DNA of 40,360 nt from M3007 sp046296435. Its GTDB lineage: Bacteria; Bacteroidota; Bacteroidia; Chitinophagales; Saprospiraceae. Every line of letters starts with the position of its first letter. Within the stretch, counting starts at the first letter, position 1. The DNA is taken from positions 1-40,360 of the forward strand of contig JBKBLI010000030.1 in the NCBI GenBank assembly GCA_046296435.1, in the 5' to 3' direction. Both the position numbers and the translations under genes were made by a program. Shown here in pieces: positions 32,133 to 40,288 of the stretch. The notes beneath the pieces were generated by a model. It was given only the letters and a program-made list of their open reading frames with translations, had not been told where the DNA came from and did no database searches.

Positions 32133-35100
32133 GGGTTGATCAGTCGAATCAGTTGCTCATGTCCGCTTACGCGCAGCAAATAGACGCCTGCGGGATAACG
32201 CTGCAAGGACAACGCGCCGTAGAGCCGATTGTCCCAGCGCGTCAGTGCAAAGCGATGCAAGAGGCGTCCTTTTGCATCCAGCACCTCGCACATCTTGCGC
32301 TCATCGCCCGCGCCCGCCTGCGCTTCAATCCAGCACAAACCGTCGGTCAGCGGGTTGGGCCATACGCGCAGGCCGACGAGTGGGACCGGACCGCCGGTCG
32401 CAATGCTGTGGGTCAGGGTCAGCGATACGGCGGCGATGCAGCCTTTGGCGTCGCGGCACACAAACGCGTAATCGCCGGGCGGCAAACCCGCAAATACCGG
32501 CTCGCTCTGAAAGAAGCCGCCATCCAGCGCATATTCGTAGGGGGGCTGGCCGCCCGAGGCGGCGAGGGCCGCCGAACCATCCGACTGCGTCGGGCCGCTC
32601 GGCTCCAGTACGCTCGCCACGCTCAGCGCAAGCCCGCCGCAGGTATCGCCAACGCAAAACGGATGACTGAGCTTTTGGCCGAAGTTGGTGTTCGGATAGA
32701 TAAAAAACGGCAAGTCCGAAACGTAGAGAACAATCAACCCGTCTGTGTCGATACCATCTCCGCCTGCGTCATAAACCGTGAACACATAGCAATCGTCGGG
32801 CGATAAGCAGCGATCTGCAAGGTACAACTGGCCCTTTTGGGCATAAGGGCCGCCTTGGAGCAATAAAGCGTCATCCGACTTGCGGCGGATATCCCAAGTC
32901 GTCTCCTGGGGCTTAGCGTCCGTCCTGACTACTACGATCACCGACAAGTCGTCGGTATGGATATCATAGCGCGCCCGCAGTGTGTCGTTGCCCGCCCAGG
33001 CATCGGGTCCTTGCGCGTTGAGGGCGAGTAGCGTGATGAGGGCCTCGTTGGGGCCGTCCTGGCTGAGGGGCGCCGGCAAAGCGATGGCCGCGCTATCGCC
33101 TGGCAGTATGGCCGCGTCAAAGGTCTTCGACAACTCCAGCGGCGGTCCCTGATTGACGGCGTATCGGATGCGCGCCGAATCGATGGGCGATAGCCCTTCG
33201 TTGCGCAGCCATACCTGTAGGGCGGCCAACTCAGGCGCGTTGCAACCGGAGATCAGTTCGGCTGAACTCAGGGCGCCGTCGCGAAAGGCCAGGTGTTTGA
33301 CCAGGGCGTTCAGCGTATCGTTGGCGGTTTGTTGGTCGTCCTGCGCAGAGGCGTATAGCTTGAGCGCATAGGATTTGCCCGCTTGGCTCAGATCAATTTT
33401 TTCTGAAAAAACAAAAGTAGCAAACGCGCCCGGGCGCAGGGTGTCGGGCAATATTTCCTGTATCCAGGCTCCGCCGTCGAGTTGCATGCCCATGCGGATG
33501 CCGCTTTGGGCCTGCAGGCCAAAATTGCGCAGGCGCGCCCGAACCGTCCCGGCGGCGGACAGGGCTGTATCCGATTGCGGCAGTTCCAGCTTCCAGAGGC
33601 CGACGTCGCGCTGCGCGCGTTGCGGCGTGCAAAAATCGTAGTTCTGCGCGTTGATCGACGCCGCGTTTGCCTGCGCCAAAACATTGCCAAAGATGTCCAG
33701 CAGCCGGAAACTGCCGGCCCAATTGAAGGTGCTGGATCGCAATGAGAGGCGATAGCAGGCGTTGTTGTTCGTGCACAGTCGTATTTCGTGCACAGACTTG
33801 TTGGCTTCGCCCGTTGCAAGGATTTGGTTCGTTGCGGCATTGCGCAACTCCCAGTTGAGCACGCCGACCTGCGTCTCAAGCTCTGCGATCAGCAGGGCGC
33901 CCGTCGTCGAGGCATTGAATTTGACGAACAGGGTGTCGTTGAGCGTATGCTGGTCCTGCTGGCCGTTGGGCAGTTCGACAAAAGCGGTGAAGAAGTTGAT
34001 CCCATTATTCAGGTTTTGGAAATCTACCCAGACCGTGTCGCTTTGGTCGGGGGACAGCAGGCCGCTCCATTGGATGAGGCCGGGCGGCTGCGCATTGATG
34101 AAATAGCGCAGGGTGAGGGATTGGAGGTCGAGGCCCGATTCGTTGCGGATGAGGATGCCGGCCCGGTAAGCGTCGCCGCATATCTGATTGGGCAGGTCGG
34201 CGCGTCCGGCAATGGAAGCGTCGTAGCTCAGGCGTTTGGTTACCGCCGCGCGCAGGGTGTCGTTGCGCGCAAATTGGTCTGGCCCCCACTGCGTTACGAT
34301 CATGATCTGATAAGTGCGACCCTCTTCGTCGAGCTTTATTTTTTTCGAAAAAGTAAAATCCAGCGTCTCGCCTGCGCCCAACATCCCGGGTACGCTCTCC
34401 ACGCTTTGCAGAAGGCCGTCTAAGTACAGAGCCGCCGCAAATCCGGAGGCTGACTCAATACCGCCGTTGAAAAAGCGGACGGCGACGGTTTCGCTATCGC
34501 CGAGCAGGGCAGAGGTTTGGGGCGATAGGAGCGAGACTGGCGTGATGTCGAACGTGTCGCGCAGGATCGTAAACGATCCGATGTAGGTGCCCCAATTGGC
34601 GCTGAGGGGCTGGTACTCGCCCGTGAACCAGAAGGTGCGCCCATCTACGGGATCCACGGCCATATTGCTGTAGTCGCCCCAGCGCTGATCGTAGTGGCTT
34701 TGGAGGCCGGGCGCCAGGGGATACTCGGCCATGCTGATCTGGCCCGATGGGTCGCCGGCCCGACGCCCGCAAAGTACGAGCGAAGGGAACTGGGTCTTGC
34801 CGGCATGGCTATAACCGAGGCCGATATTGCCTGCTTCGTCGATCGAAAGCGTACCCATGAAGCGGCTGTTGTCGGCGTCGGGCGCATGCGTGCCCTCTTG
34901 CCAGATTTGCCAGTCGCCGCCCGGGTATCGCCGCAGTTCGTACCAGCGCATGGCGGCGATGCCTCCCGGCCCTACGATGCCCGACACGTCGGCCGTATGG
35001 TTGAGAACGACGGCTTCGTAGTCGCCAAAATTGCGGTAGGGCGCCCGGTACATAATGATGTTTTCGAGGGCCGTGATCCGCGGCGCGTCGGGATCGGGCT

Positions 35101-36169
35101 GTTCGATGCAATTGAAAAGGCCTGACCCCACGCATACCTTGGTCTCAAAAGGCGTTGGGAACAGGCTGAAAGGCCCGACGGTTTGGCTGAGTTCGGGGTT
35201 GCTCCAGTTCGGATATACCTCCCAGTATTGCAGTTGGTCCGTGCCGCCGTTCCAGGCGTCGTCATAGACCCTGAAGAGCAGACCCGGGCTGCCGGGCGGC
35301 GGCGGCGGCCCGCCCTCCCAGTCGGCGCCCGTAGAGGGTTGGAAGTTGACGCCAAGGAAGTTCGGAAACTCAAACCGAAACATCGGGATGTCGCTCTGGC
35401 CGCTCAGCATGGCGTCGCGCTGTAAGACATAGGCCGCGCTGCGGTTGCTGCCGATGATTTCATTGACCGTAATGAGGTAGGCGTGGGGCCAGACGTAGAG
35501 TTTTGGATAGTCCGGAAAACCCATCGTGTTGATATTCCACGCTTGCCAACTGCCGGTAGGGTCTTCGCTGTCGGATATGGCCACAAGCAGTTGGTTGACC
35601 CCGAATCCACGCATTTCCATGAATAGCCAGCGCTTGGCGTCGTGGTCGTACTGCACAACCGGATCGCCGATACTTTGGCCGCCCACCTGCGCCCAGATGT
35701 TGCTGCTGTGTATGGGGCCGAGGGCCGGCGCGCCTTCTTTGTCCCAGATCATGAGGCGGGCGCCGCCGTTGGCGTTGATGGCCTGCACGTAGTGGGCCTC
35801 GCCTACGTCGCCTACCGGATCGGGCGGCGTGACGTTTGGGTCGCGCAGGCCCTCGATACCGAATCTGAATTTGATCTCCGGTTCGGTTTCCGGCGCGCCT
35901 TGCTTTTTTTTCGGGGAAAAAAGCGGGTCGCGGGTCTGAGGCAAGGGCGCGGGGTTGCTCAGTTCGTTATGAAAAAAGCGATTGGGTCGCGACCACATTT
36001 TTGCGGCGGGGTATTCGGGCGCGGCATCGGGATGGCTCAGGCTGCGCAGCGGAGCGATCGGGCCGAGGTACTCGGCTTTGCCCTGCATGGCAGGGTAGGA
36101 GAGAGGCGTCTGCGCCGCTGCAGAGATAGCCAGCAACGTAAAAGCGCAATGAAGGAGCAAAAGGCGCAT
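32129..36169 (-). CDS. Large T9SS-secreted protein with duplicated CARDB-like module
   Basis: 1346 residues. A signal peptide ends near AAAQ (20). About 100-530 resembles a propeller-like surface domain (FGIEGLRDPNVTPPDPVGDV, DPVVQYDHDAKRWLFMEM). Two similar modules follow at about 543-830 and 855-1150. Each has a CARDB-like beta-sandwich with FTFSKKIKL or FVFSEKIDL and then ARNDTL or TANDTL, and each ends in a second domain (LNWELRNAATNQILATGE; TTWDIRRKSDDALLLQGG). An SprB-like stretch (GGQPPYEYALDGGFF) precedes the T9SS type A sorting domain (LRVWPNPLTDGL through YPAGVYLLRVSG). It should be displayed on or released from the cell surface, perhaps in adhesion; no catalytic motif was recognised. 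It starts 27 bases after the TIR gene stop. Confidence 0.87.
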   Translation of the reverse strand: MRLLLLHCAFTLLAISAAAQTPLSYPAMQGKAEYLGPIAPLRSLSHPDAAPEYPAAKMWSRPNRFFHNELSNPAPLPQTRDPLFSPKKKQGAPETEPEIKFRFGIEGLRDPNVTPPDPVGDVGEAHYVQAINANGGARLMIWDKEGAPALGPIHSSNIWAQVGGQSIGDPVVQYDHDAKRWLFMEMRGFGVNQLLVAISDSEDPTGSWQAWNINTMGFPDYPKLYVWPHAYLITVNEIIGSNRSAAYVLQRDAMLSGQSDIPMFRFEFPNFLGVNFQPSTGADWEGGPPPPPGSPGLLFRVYDDAWNGGTDQLQYWEVYPNWSNPELSQTVGPFSLFPTPFETKVCVGSGLFNCIEQPDPDAPRITALENIIMYRAPYRNFGDYEAVVLNHTADVSGIVGPGGIAAMRWYELRRYPGGDWQIWQEGTHAPDADNSRFMGTLSIDEAGNIGLGYSHAGKTQFPSLVLCGRRAGDPSGQISMAEYPLAPGLQSHYDQRWGDYSNMAVDPVDGRTFWFTGEYQPLSANWGTYIGSFTILRDTFDITPVSLLSPQTSALLGDSETVAVRFFNGGIESASGFAAALYLDGLLQSVESVPGMLGAGETLDFTFSKKIKLDEEGRTYQIMIVTQWGPDQFARNDTLRAAVTKRLSYDASIAGRADLPNQICGDAYRAGILIRNESGLDLQSLTLRYFINAQPPGLIQWSGLLSPDQSDTVWVDFQNLNNGINFFTAFVELPNGQQDQHTLNDTLFVKFNASTTGALLIAELETQVGVLNWELRNAATNQILATGEANKSVHEIRLCTNNNACYRLSLRSSTFNWAGSFRLLDIFGNVLAQANAASINAQNYDFCTPQRAQRDVGLWKLELPQSDTALSAAGTVRARLRNFGLQAQSGIRMGMQLDGGAWIQEILPDTLRPGAFATFVFSEKIDLSQAGKSYALKLYASAQDDQQTANDTLNALVKHLAFRDGALSSAELISGCNAPELAALQVWLRNEGLSPIDSARIRYAVNQGPPLELSKTFDAAILPGDSAAIALPAPLSQDGPNEALITLLALNAQGPDAWAGNDTLRARYDIHTDDLSVIVVVRTDAKPQETTWDIRRKSDDALLLQGGPYAQKGQLYLADRCLSPDDCYVFTVYDAGGDGIDTDGLIVLYVSDLPFFIYPNTNFGQKLSHPFCVGDTCGGLALSVASVLEPSGPTQSDGSAALAASGGQPPYEYALDGGFFQSEPVFAGLPPGDYAFVCRDAKGCIAAVSLTLTHSIATGGPVPLVGLRVWPNPLTDGLCWIEAQAGAGDERKMCEVLDAKGRLLHRFALTRWDNRLYGALSLQRYPAGVYLLRVSGHEQLIRLINP

Positions 36170-36196
36170 GATGCAAGTATGGTAGCTTAAGATGAA

Positions 36197-37168
36197 TCAG
36201 TTGTCAAATTCTAGCCCTGAGGAGTCGATCCGCAAAGGCGCTATGCGTGGGCCGCCGCGCCTGTCGGGCCAGGGGAATGTGTCGGGCGCAGGCGGAGGGA
36301 GCGTGGGGGTGATCTGCACCGGCGCAAACTCGCGGGGATGGACATCCAGCCGTCGGGCGGATTCCGCGCTTCTGACCACCTCCTGCCGGGTAGGTCGATA
36401 GGGTCTGACGAACAATCGGGGGGCTATGAGCATATATCCCAAAGCGGTCAATCCAAACAAGATGCTCCAGGCGAGGATATGCGGAACAAACACGGGCTTA
36501 GTCAAGTCGATGCGCGGCGGTCCAAACTCGGCGTGGGCCTCCTCCGACAAAAACTGTGCGTCGCCGTCAAGCGTTTGTACCTCGGCGCTTGATGCCGCGC
36601 CGGCGTTGGCTTGCACGATGGCCGCCGACTCGATCAGATTTGCTTGCATCTGTTTGATGTGCGCCTCCAACTGCTTGCACACCTCCAGCCAGGCCTCATC
36701 TTCCAACGGATATTTGGCGATGGTAGTGGGTGGCCCCAGAATGGGAAAGCCCGAAAGCCGCGATTTTTCCTTGTGCAGCGAGGGCGCCAGCAGGATAGGA
36801 AAGATGCGCACAAAGCGCTCGCCGTATTGTATAAAACGCCGCGTCGCCGGAATGATCTCCAAATCCTCGATCCAGGAGGCGCCCAGCGATTTGTACGAGG
36901 TCAGAAAGAGGTAAATATGCGCCTTTGCGATGCGGTCGGACTGATCCGGATTGATAATCCAACCTTTTCGGCGCCATCGGTAAGTCAGCAGCCGGGCAAA
37001 AGGGACGAACTTCCAGGGGCCGTCCAGAATGATTTGCGGGTTGACTGGGGTGTTGTACCAGATGCGCAAATGGTATTGCTTTTCCAAGGGGTAAAGGGCC
37101 TTGAGTAGCTTGTCCAACATGGCCTTGTCTTCCGGCGCATGCGAGATATATATGTTGAGCGGCCTCAC
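36197..37168 (-). CDS. Membrane-anchored TIR-domain protein
   Basis: 323 residues from a GTG start (37166-37168). Residues about 4-125 look like a TIR domain: NIYISHAPEDKAMLDKLLKA for strand A and helix A, YHLRIWYNTPV for strand B and the BB-loop region, IYLFLTSYKSLGASWIEDLE for strand D and the helix with Glu101/Glu104 at the place of the catalytic Glu of NAD-cleaving TIR domains. A segment of about 100 residues follows (ILGPPTTIAKYPLEDEAWLE, CKQLEAHIKQMQ), then one membrane helix at about 229-250 (ILAWSILFGLTALGYMLIA), a basic stretch (RLFVRPYRPTRQEVVR) and a Pro-rich tail. The positive charges after the helix would favour a cytoplasmic tail, which leaves topology open. The start is 13 bases after the upstream lipoprotein stop. 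Whether it hydrolyses NAD is unknown. Confidence 0.75.
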   Translation of the reverse strand: MRPLNIYISHAPEDKAMLDKLLKALYPLEKQYHLRIWYNTPVNPQIILDGPWKFVPFARLLTYRWRRKGWIINPDQSDRIAKAHIYLFLTSYKSLGASWIEDLEIIPATRRFIQYGERFVRIFPILLAPSLHKEKSRLSGFPILGPPTTIAKYPLEDEAWLEVCKQLEAHIKQMQANLIESAAIVQANAGAASSAEVQTLDGDAQFLSEEAHAEFGPPRIDLTKPVFVPHILAWSILFGLTALGYMLIAPRLFVRPYRPTRQEVVRSAESARRLDVHPREFAPVQITPTLPPPAPDTFPWPDRRGGPRIAPLRIDSSGLEFDN

Positions 37169-37181
37169 CTTGGCAATTTAT

Positions 37182-38348
37182 TTACATCGCTTGCTCATTC
37201 CATTGTTTTTCGATGAAATAGCGGACTTCATCGGTATATTTCCAGTTATTGCGGGCGCACAAATCCGTCATTTCTTTGACATACGCCGCCAGGCGCGAAT
37301 TCGGGTACTTTTTTTGCGCGTATTCCCACGACTTGCGGAACTCCGGTTGGATTGCTTTGGTCTCCCAGTCATAGATTGGCGTATTGTCCGAGCCGTTGAC
37401 GACCAAAAAGCGCATCCATTTTTCGGAGTCTTTGGTTTCCTTGTTCAGCACAAAGTGCGGATAGCGGTTGTTGAAGCTCTCCCAAAATCCGGCGCGATCT
37501 ACGATTTGTTCAACAGGTTTGATCAAACCTCCGTCGTTCCAGATGATATTCAGGTTCTCGTATGTGCGCTGGCGGATGAAGTCCGCCATGGGGGGCGTCG
37601 TTTTTCCTGCAAAAAACGCCTCGTACTGCTTCCAGTCTGGTACCGGAAATATCGAGCCTTCGGCAGTTTCGAGCCGGAATCCTGCTGCGGGCAGGTTTTG
37701 CGTAATGGGGTAGCGCGTATAGTCGAATTGGTTGTTGCCGATCTCGTTGTAGTCCTTTTCGGTCCATTCCATGACGTCGGCTATGCGAAAAAATTCGCTT
37801 TCGAATTCCAGACGCCTCAAAAAGTGGTCGGTCATGATAAATCCTGCATCGGCCAGCGAGCCTTTGGCGTCTTTGAAGTTGGCGCGCAGATAGTCCCAGA
37901 CTTTTTTGCCGCTCTCTACTTGTTTGACGGGCAAGCTTTTGAGGAAGGCGGCATACTGCGACAGGCGTCCCAAATCGGGGCTTTCGGCCCGGGAGCCGGC
38001 ATAGACCAAAAGCAGACCGCCGCCATAAGCCCATCCTTTGGGTTGCTCGGGCGTGGTAGCGGCAATCTGAATGTAGGGTTCGTTATAGTAGCGGCCGCGC
38101 AGTTCGATTTCTTCGGTATTGTCCGAGACGATACCTGCGCCTTCCGCAAAGTCGCCCTCGGGGATTTGCGCGACCACTTTGGCAGACTGATTGGGCGCTT
38201 CGCGCAAGCGAAGATTATCGACCGTAGCCACATACAGATAAACCTCAGGCTTGACAGCCTGCGCGCCTGACACAGTTGTGGCCGTCGGTTTTTCATTTTT
38301 ACAGGAAAAAAGTACAATGACTGTAAGCCAAAGCGGCGCGTACTTCAT
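37182..38348 (-). CDS. SH3-domain lipoprotein
   Basis: 388 residues from the ATG at 38348, with a lipoprotein signal (MKYAPLWLTVIVLFSC, lipobox LFSC). Residues about 36-115 form a bacterial SH3-like domain (VDNLRLREAPNQSAKVVAQI through PKGWAYGGGLLLVYAG), which often binds peptidoglycan or protein partners. The remaining 270 residues are mixed helix and strand, with LPVKQVESGKKVWDYLRANF and DWKQYEAFFAGKTTPP; I do not recognise a family. An in-frame ATG at 38411 lies upstream of the -7 element and is rejected. It is the first gene of a probable unit with the TIR, T9SS and CDF genes. Confidence 0.85.
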   Translation of the reverse strand: MKYAPLWLTVIVLFSCKNEKPTATTVSGAQAVKPEVYLYVATVDNLRLREAPNQSAKVVAQIPEGDFAEGAGIVSDNTEEIELRGRYYNEPYIQIAATTPEQPKGWAYGGGLLLVYAGSRAESPDLGRLSQYAAFLKSLPVKQVESGKKVWDYLRANFKDAKGSLADAGFIMTDHFLRRLEFESEFFRIADVMEWTEKDYNEIGNNQFDYTRYPITQNLPAAGFRLETAEGSIFPVPDWKQYEAFFAGKTTPPMADFIRQRTYENLNIIWNDGGLIKPVEQIVDRAGFWESFNNRYPHFVLNKETKDSEKWMRFLVVNGSDNTPIYDWETKAIQPEFRKSWEYAQKKYPNSRLAAYVKEMTDLCARNNWKYTDEVRYFIEKQWNEQAM

Positions 38349-38398
38349 GGTAAAAAAGTGATTTAAAATGCAATGGTTTGTTTTTCGCTTTTCAGGCG

Positions 38399-38406
38399 CT
38401 AAGGTA
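38399..38406 (-). promoter_or_regulatory. -7-like element of the SH3-TIR-T9SS-CDF unit
   Basis: TACCTTAG on the minus strand differs from TAnnTTTG at one base. Transcription near 38392 would give a 44-base leader. Confidence 0.4.
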
Positions 38407-38411
38407 AGCAT

Positions 38412-38645
38412 TCTCCACCAAAAGCGCCCGGATTATTGCTTGCGACGGGACAAAAAGGCTTGCTATGTTTTCCGACTGTCGTTTTCAGGCCCGCGAAACA
38501 GATTCGGCGTCAAGCCGCCTCTTTTGTTTCAGGGGCTTTAGCTGGGTCTGCATGGCCGGCGCAGGGTTTTGGGTAGGGTATTGTTGAAAAGGCAATACAT
38601 TTGCATCGCCGTTTGACCTGGTTGGGCTTACCCCCCTTTTGTTTG
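38412..38645. other. Intergenic region between divergent units
   Basis: This stretch, plus the flank copies and N gap up to 38840, holds no long gene. Apart from the promoter element at 38596-38603, I see no other element. Confidence 0.4.
38596..38603 (+). promoter_or_regulatory. -7 element for the small ORF and porin
   Basis: TACATTTG matches TAnnTTTG. Transcription near 38610 would give a leader of about 54 bases to the small ORF if the gap is spurious. Confidence 0.5.
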
Positions 38646-38723
38646 TATCAAACGTCGCTTGTCATGTCAAAAAAAAGCGAAATTTGCGCGCCTGACGGCC
38701 CGTGTCGGCATTGCGGTCATAAA
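38646..38723 (+). repeat. 78-base copy left of the assembly gap
   Basis: Identical base for base to 38823-38900. It contains the start of the 32-codon ORF (ATG at 38664). Probably the same genomic site as the right copy. Confidence 0.9.
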
Positions 38724-38822
38724 NNNNNNNNNNNNNNNNNNNNNNNNNNNNNNNNNNNNNNNNNNNNNNNNNNNNNNNNNNNNNNNNNNNNNNNNNNNNN
38801 NNNNNNNNNNNNNNNNNNNNNN
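38724..38822. other. Assembly gap (99 N)
   Basis: All bases are N. Because both flanks are the same 78-base sequence, the gap most likely joins two contigs that overlap, and the true distance may be zero. Confidence 0.95.
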
Positions 38823-38900
38823 TATCAAACGTCGCTTGTCATGTCAAAAAAAAGCGAAATTTGCGCGCCTGACGGCCCGTGTCGGCATTGCGGTCATAAA
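38823..38900 (+). repeat. 78-base copy right of the assembly gap
   Basis: Identical to 38646-38723, including the run of eight A's after ATGTC. Confidence 0.9.
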
Positions 38901-38939
38901 GGGGCGCAAGGCGCCAAATCCCTGACGATAGAAGAATGA
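38841..38939 (+). CDS. 32-residue Cys/His-rich small protein coupled to the porin
   Basis: The frame starts at ATG 38841 and reads MSKKSEICAPDGPCRHCGHK and then GAQGAKSLTIEE before its TGA, which overlaps the porin ATG (ATGA at 38936-38939). It has Cys8, Cys14, Cys17, His16 and His19, a spacing that could bind a metal ion. There is no signal peptide. If the gap is spurious this is the only copy and follows the promoter at 38596-38603. It may be a real small protein or a leader peptide that controls porin translation. I know of no named family. Confidence 0.5.
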   Translation: MSKKSEICAPDGPCRHCGHKGAQGAKSLTIEE

Positions 38940-40159
38940 AAAAGACAGTTTGCGCAGCCTTGATCGCTGCAAGTCTTTGTTTGCTGGGTTACGCCCCCTT
39001 GCCGGCCCAATCAATACCCGATTGGCGGGCCAGAATCCATTTAAGCGACAGCGGCTATGTTGACCTGTTGCAGTATTTTCAGGTTTGGAATACCGTGACG
39101 CTGAAGTCTCCCCGAACATCCGCTACGCCGCGCCTGGATACCCATATTCGCCGTGCGCGGGTCGGTCTGGGCGGCCAAATCAACGCTAAGTCGCTTTTTT
39201 ACGTCGGATTCACCTACGATGGCATAGGAAAAGACAGCCTGAGCGTATCGGCTGGGAGCCCCAATCCGAATGACAACCAAACTTTCTCTATTCGCGACGC
39301 CTTTTTTACCTACAAATTTTCTGGTCTGCTCAACGTAACCATCGGTTACTTCAGGCCCCGAGCGGGCAAGGAGTCGATCTACACCTCGGCGTTCAATATC
39401 TCGCAGGAGAAGGGGCAGCCCAATTTCTATCCGCGGGTACATATGGTTGGTCGGTCGATAGGCCGGGAAACGGGCATCAACATCGGCGGTTTCAAAAGGG
39501 GCGATAAACACAGTTTTCTGTACGATGTCGGGATGTTTGACCCCAACCATCCGCTGATCCGGGGCGATAACTCCGTTTGGTCTCCGTTGCTCACCGCCAG
39601 AACCGTATGGATGATCGGCGATCCTGAGTTCGCCGCCTATCAGTTGGTGTATTCCCAATCGGGTTTCATGGAACGCAAAGGCCTGAGCCTTGGCGTCAAC
39701 GCCACATACCAACGCCAAACCAGCTTGTTCAGAGATAACATGGTCTATGGCGCAGACGCGCAACTCAACTACGGGCCGCTCGACCTGCTCGCCGAGTACC
39801 TTTGGCTCTATCGGGCGTCGGCCGTCGGCGGCAACGCCTACCAATCTACGACCGACAATTCATACGTCGTAAAAGGGGCCTGGAACATTGCGCTGCCCCA
39901 TGCGCAGATTCTGCAATTCTGCCTCATGCGCACAGCTACAAGGCCAGACAAGCGTTTCCGGGCCGAAGCCATCAACCCCCTGACGCGCGCCGCTCTCCAC
40001 GAAGAATGGGCTGTCGGCTTCAATTGGATGGTCAAGCGCAACCGCCTGAAACTGGGCTTGCACTATGTTGACGGCAGGCAGCATTACTTAGACGCCAATG
40101 AAAGGAACAGTTCTGGAATCTTCAGATACTTCAACCCTTCTTTGCAGTGGATGATGTAA
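38936..40159 (+). CDS. Phosphate-selective-porin (OprO/OprP)-like outer-membrane protein
   Basis: 407 residues. A signal peptide (MKKTVCAALIAASLCLLGYA, cut near PAQS) leads into a beta-barrel of alternating aromatic strands, with LDTHIRRARVGLGGQINAKS, FSIRDAFFTYKF and LLNVTIGYFRPRAGKESI. These resemble the porin O/P family, which forms trimeric anion-selective channels in other phyla; the Bacteroidota members are often only called porins and the substrate is unproven. The end (SGIFRYFNPSLQWMM) finishes near a barrel strand. The start is coupled to the small ORF by ATGA. A likely terminator follows. Confidence 0.85.
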   Translation: MKKTVCAALIAASLCLLGYAPLPAQSIPDWRARIHLSDSGYVDLLQYFQVWNTVTLKSPRTSATPRLDTHIRRARVGLGGQINAKSLFYVGFTYDGIGKDSLSVSAGSPNPNDNQTFSIRDAFFTYKFSGLLNVTIGYFRPRAGKESIYTSAFNISQEKGQPNFYPRVHMVGRSIGRETGINIGGFKRGDKHSFLYDVGMFDPNHPLIRGDNSVWSPLLTARTVWMIGDPEFAAYQLVYSQSGFMERKGLSLGVNATYQRQTSLFRDNMVYGADAQLNYGPLDLLAEYLWLYRASAVGGNAYQSTTDNSYVVKGAWNIALPHAQILQFCLMRTATRPDKRFRAEAINPLTRAALHEEWAVGFNWMVKRNRLKLGLHYVDGRQHYLDANERNSSGIFRYFNPSLQWMM

Positions 40160-40160
40160 G

Positions 40161-40188
40161 CGCCGGTCTGGCCGGCTTCATGTTTTTT
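40161..40188 (+). terminator. Probable terminator after the porin gene
   Basis: GCCGG (40162-40166) pairs with CCGGC (40172-40176) across a 5-base loop, followed shortly by TTTTTT (40183-40188). A further small hairpin (CAGGC, AATAAA, GCCTG) lies near 40207-40222. Confidence 0.5.
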
Positions 40189-40288
40189 GTAAAAAAAAAA
40201 CCTCTCAGGCAATAAAGCCTGTTGTGCCCGCCCCCTTTGATTGTCGTACCCAAACGGAGCCCCCCTTTTTTTAATAAAAACAAAACCA

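Noticed and set aside
36197..37168. Complete Thoeris or CBASS-type defence system
   Set aside because: Only a TIR-like protein is present; no SIR2, SLOG effector, cyclase or other defence gene is in the window.
38646..38900. True tandem duplication or insertion-element ends around the gap
   Set aside because: The copies are identical and abut the N run exactly, which fits an assembly overlap better; no transposase or inverted ends are visible.
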